64,000 bases of DNA, from positions 112,291 to 176,290 of the forward strand of contig NZ_PABT01000034.1 in the NCBI RefSeq assembly GCF_002699205.1, written 5' to 3'. The notes below the pieces were generated by a model. The model did not search any database and was not told the origin of the DNA. It saw nothing but the letters and a program-made list of their open reading frames with translations. Made by a program: the position numbers and the translations under genes. Numbering within the stretch: position 1 is the stretch's first letter; each line of letters opens with the position of its first letter. Positions 9,398-18,031 of the stretch are shown here, piece by piece. This DNA is from Allomuricauda sp. (GTDB lineage: Bacteria; Bacteroidota; Bacteroidia; Flavobacteriales; Flavobacteriaceae).

Positions 9398-11197
9398 ATG
9401 GACAACTTGAATTACGGAATTATAGGAAATTGCAGAAGTGCGGCATTGATTTCCAAAGAAGGTTCCATAGACTGGTGCTGTTTGCCACAATTTGATTCTA
9501 CTTCGGTATTTGCCAAACTACTGGATGAGCAAAAAGGTGGTAGTTTTGAGATTCTTCCCATAGGGAATTACGAAATTCATCAGGAATATTATAACCGAAC
9601 GGCCATTTTGGTGACTCGATATTCGGAAGGGGAAAATGTTTTTGAGGTACACGATTTTATGCCACGGCATCATAAAATGAACGGGAAGTACATGGCCCCT
9701 CCGGAAATAATCCGATACATCAAATATGTGTCAGGGAGCCCGAAGGTGCATTTTAAGTACGATCCAAAGTTGGAGTATGCCGTTGGAGAGACCTTACATT
9801 ACATTAAGGAAGATTTTATTGCCAGTCTTACCCATGAGAATAAATATGACACCCTGTTCCTGTATACTTCTTTTGATAAGAACCATATTTTGGAGCATAA
9901 GGAAATCACGCTGTGGGAAGATGGGTACTTCTTGATCTGTTACAATGAAAAAATATTGGAGCCTACTACCCAAAAAATCGCTTTGGAGCTGGAACGAACC
10001 AAAGTGTACTGGATGGATTGGGTGGATAAAACGCCAACCTATAAGAAATTCAACGAGGAGATAATTCGAAGCGCCATTACCCTAAAAATGTTGACTTACG
10101 ACAAAACGGGCGCAGTGTTGGCCGCTGCCACTACTTCTCTTCCCGAAACAATAGGAGAGGTACGTAATTGGGATTATCGTTTCTGTTGGATTCGTGATGC
10201 ATCCATGGTAATCAAAGTGGTATCGGAACTGGGACACAAGAATTCCGCTAAAAGATTCCTTCAGTTTATAATTGATCTAATGCCGGACAAGGATGAGAAA
10301 CTTCAAATCATGTACGGCATCAACAAGGAAAAAAAGTTGACGGAAATAACCTTGGACCATCTGGAGGGTTACAAAGGATCCAAACCGGTAAGGGTCGGTA
10401 ATGCGGCATACATGCAAAAACAAAACGACATCTATGGAATTTTAATGGATGTGATCTATGAGCAATTAAGTTCGTTCAGCAATGATGAGGAAAATGGAGA
10501 GGAGTTATGGAACATTACCAAAGGCATTGTCTGGATCGTTGGCAAACATTGGCAGGAACCGGACAAAGGTATTTGGGAGTTCCGTGGGGAAGATAAACAC
10601 TTTACTTTTTCCAAAGTACTGTGTTGGGTAGCCATAGATAGAGCCATAAAAGTGGCGAAAATGTTTGGTAAAACCCGTAAACTGGAACGTTGGACGGCCC
10701 TAGAACAAGAAATTAAGGATGATATCCATAAAAATGCATGGAACAATGATATCAATGCATTTGTACAGTGTTATGGATCTCGACATTTGGATGCCTCGGT
10801 ACTATTAATGGAGCCTTATGGTTTTATTCATGCCAGGGATCCCAAATATGTCAGTACCGTAAAAGCCATTGAAGAAGGGTTGAGCAATGATGGTCTTTTG
10901 TATCGTTATAAGAACGAGGATGATTTTGGATTGCCTTCGTCATCTTTTACCATTTGTACATTTTGGTTCATCAATGCCTTGTTCAAGATAGGGGAAGAGG
11001 AGAAGGCGCTGGAACATTTTGAGCGCTTATTGGGCTATAGCAACCATCTTGGGCTGTTCAGTGAGGATATTGATTTTAAGACCAAAAGATTGTTGGGCAA
11101 CTTCCCGCAAGCTTATTCCCACTTGGCACTTATTGAATGTGCCATCAATTTTTCCAACAAACAAAAAGACGAGAAGATCTTGGAAACCATAGGGTGA
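9398..11197 (+). CDS. Glycoside hydrolase family 15 protein (glucoamylase/trehalase-like)
   Basis: A 599-residue protein without a signal peptide. The N-terminus (LNYGIIGNCRSAALISKEGS followed by IDWCCLPQFDSTSVFAKLLD) is the typical trehalase-like beta domain of bacterial GH15. The (alpha/alpha)6 barrel follows, with NWDYRFCWIRDASM, VRVGNAAYMQKQNDIYG, GKHWQEPDKGIWEFRG (probable catalytic Glu in WE) and the second acidic region near GLLYRY. GH15 members act on maltodextrins, dextran or trehalose. The divergent otsAB makes trehalose a reasonable but unproven substrate. A hairpin terminator follows six bases after the stop. Confidence 0.9.
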   Translation: MDNLNYGIIGNCRSAALISKEGSIDWCCLPQFDSTSVFAKLLDEQKGGSFEILPIGNYEIHQEYYNRTAILVTRYSEGENVFEVHDFMPRHHKMNGKYMAPPEIIRYIKYVSGSPKVHFKYDPKLEYAVGETLHYIKEDFIASLTHENKYDTLFLYTSFDKNHILEHKEITLWEDGYFLICYNEKILEPTTQKIALELERTKVYWMDWVDKTPTYKKFNEEIIRSAITLKMLTYDKTGAVLAAATTSLPETIGEVRNWDYRFCWIRDASMVIKVVSELGHKNSAKRFLQFIIDLMPDKDEKLQIMYGINKEKKLTEITLDHLEGYKGSKPVRVGNAAYMQKQNDIYGILMDVIYEQLSSFSNDEENGEELWNITKGIVWIVGKHWQEPDKGIWEFRGEDKHFTFSKVLCWVAIDRAIKVAKMFGKTRKLERWTALEQEIKDDIHKNAWNNDINAFVQCYGSRHLDASVLLMEPYGFIHARDPKYVSTVKAIEEGLSNDGLLYRYKNEDDFGLPSSSFTICTFWFINALFKIGEEEKALEHFERLLGYSNHLGLFSEDIDFKTKRLLGNFPQAYSHLALIECAINFSNKQKDEKILETIG

Positions 11198-11202
11198 TAA
11201 AG

Positions 11203-11230
11203 AAAAAAAACGCCCCGACCGGGGCGTTTT
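11203..11230. terminator. Bidirectional rho-independent terminator
   Basis: The six-base GC stem CGCCCC/GGGGCG (11211-11216 and 11221-11226) with loop GACC is flanked by an A-run on the left and a T-run on the right. It lies between convergent genes (the GH15 enzyme and acyl-CoA dehydrogenase) and can serve both strands. Confidence 0.85.
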
Positions 11231-11268
11231 CAAATCCATGTAGGTTTTTCTCCCAGTAGATATTTGAA

Positions 11269-13074
11269 TTAGTCAAAGGTGTACCCATTGTTTGCTGCAA
11301 CTATGTCGGCAATCTGCGTTCTAAGTTGCACAACATTGGGTTGGTTTACATATTTGGTAAAGCGCTTAAGCCCCATTAGCATCATACGTTGTTCGTCACC
11401 TTCAGCAAAGGAGACTATAGCTTCCTTCCCTTTTTGTTGAATGATGTCGACCGCCCTGTACAAATACAATTTGGACATGGCAATTTGTGCTGCTTGGGCT
11501 TCTTCTCCAAAGCGTTTGGCATTCTTCTCTGTCCTTAAAATAGCCGATTCTGCCATGTAAATTTGAATAAGTATATCAGAGGCGGCCATCAACAACATTT
11601 GATGTTTTTCCAAATCGGGGCCATATTTTTGAACGGCACTCCCTGCAATCATCAAGAATACTTTTTTCAATCGGGCAACCAGGTCCTTCTCCTCTGATAG
11701 TAGTTCAGAGAAGTCCGGGGTATCAAATGAAGGGATGCCCATTAGCTCTTCACCAACAGCAGTAGCGGGACCTAAAAGGTCTACATGGCCTTTCATGGCC
11801 TTTTTTACCAACATCCCTACGGAGAGCATTCGATTGATTTCGTTGGTACCTTCATATATTCTGGCAATACGGGCATCTCTCCATGCGGATTCCATTGGGG
11901 TGTCCGCACTAAAGCCCATTCCTCCGAATATTTGGATGCCTTCATCCGTGGTGTGCTGAACGTGCTCAGAAACAGCTACCTTCAAAATGGAACATTCAAT
12001 GGCATATTCTTCAACACCTTTGAGTTCAGCTTCTTGATGTGAATTTCCATCTGCTTCACGGATTGCAATTCTGTCCTCAATGTTTTTTGCGGCACGGTAA
12101 CAGGCGGATTCATCCACATAAACGTTGGTGGCCATGTCCGCAATTTTGGCCTTGATGGCACCAAAGTTTATAATAGGTGTTTTAAATTGGATACGCTCGT
12201 TGGCATATTTTGTGGCTTCATTGATCACACGTCGTTGAGCTTCCAAACATGCAGCTGCCAATTTTATCCGGCCTACATTTAGGGCATTCATGGCAATCTT
12301 GAATCCATTGCCTCTTTCGGACAGCATATTTTCAACAGGAACCTTGGTTTCATTGAAAAACACCTGACGGGTAGAGGAGGAGTGGATGCCCAATTTCTTT
12401 TCTTCATCACCTAGACTGATACCATTTTCAGGGTCGTTCTCAACAATGAATCCGGTAATATTTTTGTCATCCTCGATTCTTGCGAAAACGATGAACATGT
12501 TGCAGAACCCAGCATTGGAAATCCACATTTTTTGTCCGCTAATGCTGTAATACTTGCCATCATCGGAAAGTACGGCCTTGGTTTTTCCTGAGTTGGCATC
12601 GGAGCCTGCTCCAGGTTCTGTTAAGCAATAGGCCCCAAACCACTCGCCCGTGGCCAATTTTGGAACGTATTTTTGTTTTTGCTCTTCGGTTCCGTACAAG
12701 GTGATGGGCATTGTCCCGATTCCAGTATGCGCACCAAAGGCGGTACTAAAGGACCCTGTGGCCCCGGAAATGTAGTCGCAGACCAGCATGGTGGAAACAA
12801 ATCCCATTCCCATACCACCGTAGGCTTCGGGTACGGCAACACTGAGCAAGCCAAGTTCCCCGGCTTTTTTCATGCACTCTTCGGTATAGGCATAATCCTT
12901 TTTCTCGAAACGCTCCCAATGTGCCCACAATTCCCTGTCAACAAATTCCTTAGTGCTTTCGCGCATCATTTTTTGTTCCTCGTTGAGGTCCTCAAGGGTG
13001 AACACGTCCTCACATTTGGTCTCCTTGACCAAAAAATGACCTCCTCTCAGTATGTCTTTTTCTTTTTTTTCCAT
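11269..13074 (-). CDS. Acyl-CoA dehydrogenase
   Basis: A 601-residue FAD enzyme that oxidises acyl-CoA to trans-2-enoyl-CoA, the first step of beta-oxidation. FAD/substrate motifs are YCLTEPGAGSDANSGKT and YYSISGQKMWISNAG. The C-terminal all-alpha domain contains IQIFGGMGFSADTPMESAWR and RIYEGTNEINR, where the Glu of YEGT is the expected catalytic base. The chain is longer than short ACADs (about 380 residues) because of a C-terminal extension of roughly 170 residues, as in VLCAD/ACAD9-type enzymes and FadE-like Bacteroidota proteins. It is the last gene of the beta-oxidation operon, separated from the thiolase by an inserted S23-type gene. Confidence 0.93.
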   Translation of the reverse strand: MEKKEKDILRGGHFLVKETKCEDVFTLEDLNEEQKMMRESTKEFVDRELWAHWERFEKKDYAYTEECMKKAGELGLLSVAVPEAYGGMGMGFVSTMLVCDYISGATGSFSTAFGAHTGIGTMPITLYGTEEQKQKYVPKLATGEWFGAYCLTEPGAGSDANSGKTKAVLSDDGKYYSISGQKMWISNAGFCNMFIVFARIEDDKNITGFIVENDPENGISLGDEEKKLGIHSSSTRQVFFNETKVPVENMLSERGNGFKIAMNALNVGRIKLAAACLEAQRRVINEATKYANERIQFKTPIINFGAIKAKIADMATNVYVDESACYRAAKNIEDRIAIREADGNSHQEAELKGVEEYAIECSILKVAVSEHVQHTTDEGIQIFGGMGFSADTPMESAWRDARIARIYEGTNEINRMLSVGMLVKKAMKGHVDLLGPATAVGEELMGIPSFDTPDFSELLSEEKDLVARLKKVFLMIAGSAVQKYGPDLEKHQMLLMAASDILIQIYMAESAILRTEKNAKRFGEEAQAAQIAMSKLYLYRAVDIIQQKGKEAIVSFAEGDEQRMMLMGLKRFTKYVNQPNVVQLRTQIADIVAANNGYTFD

Positions 13075-13091
13075 TTTTGATGTTGATTTAA

Positions 13092-13119
13092 AGAAGAAAG
13101 AAAATAGATGAAAGACTTA
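13092..13119. repeat. 7-nt-period array (AGAnnnn)x4, downstream side of S23-type gene 1
   Basis: Four words recur exactly every seven bases: AGAAGAA, AGAAAAT, AGATGAA and AGACTTA, beginning at 13092, 13099, 13106 and 13113. The last one contains the stop codon of the four-helix-bundle gene. The same kind of array, better preserved, sits at the same place by the second copy (14704-14731). Confidence 0.6.
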
Positions 13120-13470
13120 TTTCAGTCCATTTTGAAAACCCATGGTCATCTTTTGCCATTCTTCTATTTTATCTTCAAGTTTGTTTAAATTTTCAATGTT
13201 GATATAATTTCTATGTTTAGCTATTAAAAGTTGTGTGCCGAGTTCAAAAGAAGACCCCAAAGCAACATCAATAAAGTATTTGAAGGATTTATCAGTTCTC
13301 GAAGACCCCTCAGCAATATTGCTCGGCATTGAAACTGAGCATCTGCTAATTTGGGAACTTAAATTGTATCGCTCATGATTGGGAAAGTTGAGAAGCAAAT
13401 CTGAAATATCATTTGCTATTTCCAACCCGAGCAGCCAAATCTTCAAATTTTTATAATTGTGCCTTTTCAC
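13117..13470 (-). CDS. Four-helix-bundle protein of the S23 / 23S rRNA intervening-sequence family, copy 1
   Basis: A small protein of 117 residues. The core SSQISRCSVSMPSNIAEGSSR and the preceding YKNLKIWLLGLEIANDI are hallmarks of the four-helix-bundle (S23, Avd-related) family. No ATG exists at the expected N-terminus; the GTG at 13468-13470, six bases after an AGAGG ribosome-binding site, gives exactly the length of copy 2 (117 residues) and is chosen. A longer reading would overlap the thiolase 3' end. It interrupts the beta-oxidation operon between thiolase and acyl-CoA dehydrogenase and is markedly AT-rich compared with both. The biochemical role of such stand-alone proteins is unknown; nucleic-acid binding is plausible. 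Confidence 0.85.
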   Translation of the reverse strand: MKRHNYKNLKIWLLGLEIANDISDLLLNFPNHERYNLSSQISRCSVSMPSNIAEGSSRTDKSFKYFIDVALGSSFELGTQLLIAKHRNYINIENLNKLEDKIEEWQKMTMGFQNGLK

Positions 13471-13478
13471 TGGATAAC

Positions 13479-13499
13479 CTCTTTTTTCTATACTCTCTT
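13479..13499. repeat. 7-nt-period array (nTCTnnn)x3, upstream side of S23-type gene 1
   Basis: CTCTTTT, TTCTATA and CTCTCTT begin at 13479, 13486 and 13493. This is the inverted counterpart of the AGAnnnn array on the other side of the gene. It ends eight bases before the thiolase stop codon. Low sequence complexity makes this the weakest of the four arrays. Confidence 0.45.
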
Positions 13500-13507
13500 T
13501 TTGAACA

Positions 13508-14698
13508 TTAAGAAAGGAATTCGAATATACCTGCAGCACCTTGCCCGGTACCTACGCACATGGTCACCATACCATATTTACCTTTCATGTCCCGCTTTCT
13601 CATTTCATCAAAAAGCTGCACGGATAGCTTGGCACCTGTACATCCAAGTGGGTGACCGAGGGCAATGGCTCCTCCATTTACATTCACAATGTCTTGGTTG
13701 AGTCCCAACTCTCGGATTACGGCCAAGGATTGTGAAGCAAAGGCCTCGTTCAACTCAATAAGGTCTATTTGGTCTAGTTTCATCCCAGCCTGCTTTAGTG
13801 CTTTGGGAATGGCTTTTACGGGACCAATCCCCATAATTCGTGGTTCAACGCCAGCTGCCGCATAATTCACCAATCTAGCAATGGGTTCCAAATTGAGCTC
13901 TTTGACCATGTCCTCGCTCATTACCATTACAAAAGCGGCCCCATCACTCATTTGTGACGAATTTCCTGCGGTAACACTGCCACCTGCAGCAAAAACAGGT
14001 CTTAATTTATTCAAAGTGGGGATATTGGTACCCTTTCTTGGCCCTTCATCTTTGTTTACCGTGTATGTTTTGGTCTCCTTTTTTCCTGCTTCGTTCACAA
14101 AGGTATGTTCCACCTCAATGGGCACAATTTGGTCTTGAAAACGATCCTCCGCTTGCGCCTTCAATGCTTTCATGTGGGAATTGTATGCAAATTCATCTTG
14201 GTCCTCTCTGGATACCTTGAATTGTTGGGCAACGGCTTCTGCTGTAAGTCCCATTCCCCAATAATAGTCTTCGTGGCCTTCTTTCGCCACGTCATAATCC
14301 GGTGTGGGCTTATAGCCTCCCATTGGAATATAGCTCATGCTTTCTGCTCCTCCGGCGATGATGCAATCTGCCATTCCTGATTGGATTTTGGCCGTAGCGA
14401 TACCGATGGTTTCCAGTCCGGATGCACAATATCGGTTCACGGTCACCCCTGGGACATCCTCAATATTGAGTCCCATTAATGAGATGAGTCTTCCCATGTT
14501 CAAACCCTGTTCGGCTTCGGGCATGGCATTCCCCACAATAACGTCGTCGATACGTTTTTTGTCCAATTGGGGAAGCTCCTTCATCATGTATTCTATGGTC
14601 TCGGCAGCCAGTTCGTCCGGACGCTTAAACCTGAACAGTCCTTTTGGGGCTTTGCCCACGGCTGTTCTATATCCTTTTACTATATATGCTGTTTTCAT
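13508..14698 (-). CDS. fadA: Acetyl-CoA C-acyltransferase (3-ketoacyl-CoA thiolase)
   Basis: A 396-residue thiolase that cleaves 3-ketoacyl-CoA with CoA to give acetyl-CoA and a shortened acyl-CoA. The acyl-accepting cysteine is C91 in [10 protein letters not shown]. The other active-site motifs are [22 protein letters not shown] (His) and [14 protein letters not shown] (second Cys). Length is normal for the family. In the operon it lies between the FadB-like enzyme and acyl-CoA dehydrogenase, but an S23-type gene has been placed on each side, so the distances to its partners are about 430 bases instead of the usual few. A heptad array starts five bases upstream of its ATG. Confidence 0.94.
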   Translation of the reverse strand: MKTAYIVKGYRTAVGKAPKGLFRFKRPDELAAETIEYMMKELPQLDKKRIDDVIVGNAMPEAEQGLNMGRLISLMGLNIEDVPGVTVNRYCASGLETIGIATAKIQSGMADCIIAGGAESMSYIPMGGYKPTPDYDVAKEGHEDYYWGMGLTAEAVAQQFKVSREDQDEFAYNSHMKALKAQAEDRFQDQIVPIEVEHTFVNEAGKKETKTYTVNKDEGPRKGTNIPTLNKLRPVFAAGGSVTAGNSSQMSDGAAFVMVMSEDMVKELNLEPIARLVNYAAAGVEPRIMGIGPVKAIPKALKQAGMKLDQIDLIELNEAFASQSLAVIRELGLNQDIVNVNGGAIALGHPLGCTGAKLSVQLFDEMRKRDMKGKYGMVTMCVGTGQGAAGIFEFLS

Positions 14699-14703
14699 TT
14701 AAT

Positions 14704-14731
14704 AGATGTTAGATTTTAGATGGAAGATTTA
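14704..14731. repeat. 7-nt-period array (AGATnnn)x4, downstream side of S23-type gene 2
   Basis: AGATGTT, AGATTTT, AGATGGA and AGATTTA begin at 14704, 14711, 14718 and 14725, a perfect AGAT every seven bases. The array sits between the thiolase ATG (14698) and the stop of the four-helix-bundle gene (14739), so it lies in the untranslated leader of the thiolase. Confidence 0.8.
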
Positions 14732-14738
14732 AGAACCC

Positions 14739-15092
14739 TCACTTTGTGAATTTTTTAATTAATGTGTAATTGATCTTTTGTATTTCTTCCAATTTGATTA
14801 AAATAGGTTCTAATTCATTTTTAGTTATAAAACCTAATTTATGTGATAATATTAACTGTGAGAACAACTCGTTTGAAGAGCCACTTGCAATTCCAAGAAA
14901 ATTCTTGAATTCACCTTCTGTATTTCTGCCAGCACCTTCTGCTACATTGGAAGGAATTGATACAGCACATCTTCTAATTTGACTCGTTAATCCATATTTT
15001 TCATCATCAGGAAACTTAACGGTTAACCGATAGATGTCTTCAACAAGGTTGATTGCTTTCTTCCAGATGACTAAATTTCGAAAATTATGCAT
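14739..15092 (-). CDS. Four-helix-bundle protein of the S23 / 23S rRNA intervening-sequence family, copy 2
   Basis: A 117-residue protein with the family motifs FRNLVIWKKAINLVEDIYRL, LTSQIRRCAVSIPSNVAEG and SNELFSQL. It is a paralogue of the gene at 13117-13470 (shared SSQI/TSQIRRC, VS-PSN-AEG, SS-EL-QL-A/S-H), but diverged to perhaps 35-40% identity by eye. It starts with ATG directly abutting a heptad array. It lies between the FadB-like gene and thiolase and is AT-rich. Members of this fold include bacterial 23S rRNA intervening-sequence proteins and Avd of diversity-generating retroelements. No retroelement or rRNA is present here, so the role is unknown. Confidence 0.88.
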   Translation of the reverse strand: MHNFRNLVIWKKAINLVEDIYRLTVKFPDDEKYGLTSQIRRCAVSIPSNVAEGAGRNTEGEFKNFLGIASGSSNELFSQLILSHKLGFITKNELEPILIKLEEIQKINYTLIKKFTK

Positions 15093-15127
15093 ATCTGATA
15101 TCTTGAATCTTAATTCTCACATCTAAT
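15093..15127. repeat. 7-nt-period array (ATCTnnn)x5, upstream side of S23-type gene 2
   Basis: ATCTGAT, ATCTTGA, ATCTTAA, TTCTCAC and ATCTAAT begin at 15093, 15100, 15107, 15114 and 15121. ATCT is the reverse complement of AGAT, so this array is the inverted partner of 14704-14731. It starts at the base next to the gene's ATG and ends where a 14-bp palindrome begins. Confidence 0.8.
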
Positions 15128-15141
15128 CGCAACTAGTTGCG
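15128..15141. repeat. 14-bp perfect palindrome at the 3' end of the FadB-like gene
   Basis: CGCAACTAGTTGCG is a perfect palindrome. It includes the stop codon of the FadB-like gene (15133-15135) and touches the end of the heptad array. It might be the junction of an inserted unit with the older sequence, or chance. Confidence 0.5.
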
Positions 15142-17538
15142 AAGTGGTTTTCCTGTTTTCAACATGTGTTGGATACGTTCCAGCGTTTTTCTTTCCGTAC
15201 AAAGGGACAAGAATGCTTCTCGTTCCAAATCCAAAAGATACTGCTCGGTAACCAAGGTAGCCTCGGACAAATCGCCCCCGGCCATTACGTAAGCCAGTTT
15301 ATCGGCAATCTTTTTGTCGTGCTCGGAAATGTAATGTCCAGCTTCCATGGAGTCTGTTCCTACCAAGAACATACCAAGTGCTTGTTTTCCAAGTACTTTT
15401 ACGTCTTTTCGTTTTACAGGTTTGGTGTAGCCTGCATCTGCCATTATTTTGGCGTATGCCTTTGCAGTTGCAATTTGGCGGTCTTTGTTGACTACTACGA
15501 CATCCTTTCCTTTTTGCAATATGCCCAAATCAAAGGCTTCGTAGGCCGATGTTGAGACTTTTGCCATACCGATGGTCAAGAAATATTCCTGAAGTACGTT
15601 CAGTTCCACATCATTTTTTCTAAAGGTATCCGAAGCCCGTAGTGCCATTTCTTTGGAACCACCACCGCCAGGGATCACACCTACGCCGAATTCGACCAAA
15701 CCAATGTAGGTTTCGGCGGCGGCCACAACTTTATCGGCATGCATTGAAAGTTCACAACCACCTCCCAAAGCCATACCGTGCGGTGCGGCCACGGTTGGAA
15801 TGGATGAGTACCGCATGCGCATCATGGTGTCCTGGAACATTTTGATGGCCATGTTCAGCTCATCATATTCCTGTTCCACTGCCATCATAAAAATCATTCC
15901 GATATTGGCCCCTACGGAGAAATTTGCTGCTTGGTTACCGATGACCAACCCGGCAAAATTCTTTTCGGCCAGATCAACAGCTTTGTTCAAACCAGCGAGT
16001 ACATCGCCACCAATGGTGTTCATTTTGGATTGGAACTCACAGTTCAGGATACCATCGCCCAAATCTTCGATGACAACCCCACTGTTTTTGTAGACTTCCT
16101 TGGTTTTTCGGATGTTGTCCAAAATGATGAATGCATCCTGGCCCGGTATTTTTTCCATGGCCTTTTTCGGAATGTCGTAGAAATAGGTGCTTCCTTCTTT
16201 TACAGTATAGAAAGAATTGATGCCCGCCTCTTTCATTTCGGCAACCCAAGGTGCTGCTTCCAAGCCTTCGGCTTTAATGAGTTCAAGACCTTTGTCCAAC
16301 CCAATGGCATCCCAAATTTGAAATGGTCCATGTTCCCAGCCGAAACCGGCTTTCATGGCATCATCTATTTTATAGAGTTCGTCCGTGATTTCAGGGATTC
16401 GATGGGTTACGTATGCGAACAAAGCGCCAAAACTTTTTCTGTAAAATTCTCCGGCTTTATCTTTTCCGCCTACCAATACAGGGAAACGGTCAATGACTTT
16501 ATCGATGGTTTTGGTAAGTTCCAACGTGGCAAACTTGGCGCTTTTCTTGGAACGATAATCCATAGTGTCCAAATCCAAAGTGAGAATCTCACTTTTGCCT
16601 TTATTGCCTTTTACTTTTTTATAGAATCCTTGGCCGGATTTACTTCCCAACCATTTATTGTCCATCATGGTTTTGATGAAATCGGGCAGCTGGAACAATT
16701 CGTGACGCTCATCGTCCTTACAATTCTCACTGATTCCGTTGGCCACGTGCACCAAAGTGTCCAAACCAACTACATCTACGGTACGGAAAGTCGCTGATTT
16801 AGGCCTTCCGATAACAGGTCCGGTCAATTTATCGACTTCTTCAACCGTCATACCCAGATCTTTCACGGCGTGGAAAAGACTTTGGATGCTGAAAATCCCT
16901 ATCCTGTTTCCAATAAAGGCAGGTGTATCTTTGGCGACCACTGAGGTTTTGCCCAAGAACTGTTCACCATATCCGTTCAAGAAATCCAAAACATCTTGTG
17001 AAGTTTTGGGGCCTGGAATGATTTCGAAAAGTTTGAGATACCGAGCAGGGTTGAAAAAGTGGGTTCCGCAGAAATGTTTCTGGAAATCCTCGCTTCTTCC
17101 TTCGCTCATAAATTTAATGGGGATACCGGAAGTGTTTGAGGTAATCAAGGTTCCCGGTGTGCGGTGTTTGTCCAGATTCTCGAACACCTGTTTTTTGATG
17201 TCCAATCGTTCCACGACCACTTCAATGATCCAATCCACATCGGCCACTTTGGAAATATCGTCTTCCAAGTTTCCTGTGGTAATGCGGTCGGCGAATTTTT
17301 GATGATAAATCGGGGAGGGCTTTGATTTAAGAGCGGTGGTCAACGAATCGTTCACCAAACGATTGCGTACCACCTTGTCTTCCAAGGTAAGTCCCTTGGC
17401 CTTTTCCTTGTCGGTAAGTTCTCTTGGAACAATATCCAACAATAAAACCTCGACCCCAATGTTCGCAAAGTGGCATGCAATGCCACTGCCCATAATTCCG
17501 GAACCGATTACGGCAACTTTGTTTATATGCCTTTTCAT
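15133..17538 (-). CDS. 3-hydroxyacyl-CoA dehydrogenase / enoyl-CoA hydratase (FadB/FadN-like)
   Basis: An 801-residue bifunctional beta-oxidation enzyme. The N-terminal Rossmann domain begins VAVIGSGIMGSGIACHFAN (NAD binding, GxGxxG) and continues with the 3HCDH catalytic region CGTHFFNPARYLKLFEIIPG and the C-terminal 3HCDH domain. The last third is an enoyl-CoA hydratase/crotonase domain with APHGMALGGGCELSMHADK and the oxyanion region VGVIPGGGGSKEMAL. The order (dehydrogenase first) is that of FadN-type proteins rather than E. coli FadB. It hydrates enoyl-CoA and oxidises the 3-hydroxy product. It follows marR after 15 bases, so it should share marR's promoter. Confidence 0.93.
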   Translation of the reverse strand: MKRHINKVAVIGSGIMGSGIACHFANIGVEVLLLDIVPRELTDKEKAKGLTLEDKVVRNRLVNDSLTTALKSKPSPIYHQKFADRITTGNLEDDISKVADVDWIIEVVVERLDIKKQVFENLDKHRTPGTLITSNTSGIPIKFMSEGRSEDFQKHFCGTHFFNPARYLKLFEIIPGPKTSQDVLDFLNGYGEQFLGKTSVVAKDTPAFIGNRIGIFSIQSLFHAVKDLGMTVEEVDKLTGPVIGRPKSATFRTVDVVGLDTLVHVANGISENCKDDERHELFQLPDFIKTMMDNKWLGSKSGQGFYKKVKGNKGKSEILTLDLDTMDYRSKKSAKFATLELTKTIDKVIDRFPVLVGGKDKAGEFYRKSFGALFAYVTHRIPEITDELYKIDDAMKAGFGWEHGPFQIWDAIGLDKGLELIKAEGLEAAPWVAEMKEAGINSFYTVKEGSTYFYDIPKKAMEKIPGQDAFIILDNIRKTKEVYKNSGVVIEDLGDGILNCEFQSKMNTIGGDVLAGLNKAVDLAEKNFAGLVIGNQAANFSVGANIGMIFMMAVEQEYDELNMAIKMFQDTMMRMRYSSIPTVAAPHGMALGGGCELSMHADKVVAAAETYIGLVEFGVGVIPGGGGSKEMALRASDTFRKNDVELNVLQEYFLTIGMAKVSTSAYEAFDLGILQKGKDVVVVNKDRQIATAKAYAKIMADAGYTKPVKRKDVKVLGKQALGMFLVGTDSMEAGHYISEHDKKIADKLAYVMAGGDLSEATLVTEQYLLDLEREAFLSLCTERKTLERIQHMLKTGKPLRN

Positions 17539-17553
17539 GTGCGAGTTTGTAAA

Positions 17554-18003
17554 TTAATTATTAGTTGTTTTTATATAGATTTTCTTATCTGAAATAAGCT
17601 TGTTAATAATACCCATGGTCTTGAAAAAACCATCGAGATCCTGTTCAGATACATGCTCTTTTACCACATCATTGAATCTCAATACTACTTCTTTGGATTC
17701 TTCCCGCTTTTCCAGACCCAATGGGGTAAGGAATATCAGGACACCGCGCCCATCCTTTGGGTTCCGTTTTCGTATTATATATTCTCTTTGTTCAAGAGTT
17801 TTTAATATTCTTGACAAACTAGTTGCTTCCATTCCCATTTTGGGCCCCAAGGTGGTACTTGGTGTACCCCCTTTTGGGTCAATGCTGAGCAAGGTAAAAC
17901 CGATGGCCATTGTAAGCCCGTAGTTTTTAGCCTCTTCATTGTACATTTTGCTAACCGCCTGCCATGTGGCCCTCAGGGCATGATCAATGGTCAAATCTTT
18001 CAT
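17554..18003 (-). CDS. MarR-family transcriptional regulator of the beta-oxidation operon
   Basis: A 149-residue winged-helix regulator. The recognition part reads LGPKMGMEATSLSRILKTLE, and the wing is REYIIRKRNPKDGRGVLIFLTPLG, which contains the conserved D-x-R of MarR proteins. It is the first gene of the fatty-acid operon. A perfect 28-bp palindrome lies 29 bases upstream of its ATG and touches its promoter. The simplest reading is autorepression that is relieved by an acyl-CoA or fatty acid. The ligand is not shown by the sequence. Confidence 0.92.
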   Translation of the reverse strand: MKDLTIDHALRATWQAVSKMYNEEAKNYGLTMAIGFTLLSIDPKGGTPSTTLGPKMGMEATSLSRILKTLEQREYIIRKRNPKDGRGVLIFLTPLGLEKREESKEVVLRFNDVVKEHVSEQDLDGFFKTMGIINKLISDKKIYIKTTNN

Positions 18004-18020
18004 AGAACTGGTTTGGTTAT

Positions 18021-18028
18021 CAAATATA
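18021..18028 (-). promoter_or_regulatory. -7 element of the marR/beta-oxidation promoter
   Basis: The minus strand reads TATATTTG, matching the Bacteroidota -7 consensus TAnnTTTG. It ends 18 bases before the ATG at 18003, leaving a short leader. The -33 position falls inside the adjoining palindrome and no clear TTG is seen there. Confidence 0.6.
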
Positions 18029-18031
18029 TGA

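Noticed and set aside
13117..15092. Diversity-generating retroelement suggested by Avd-like four-helix proteins
   Set aside because: No reverse transcriptase and no template/variable repeat pair were found in the window.
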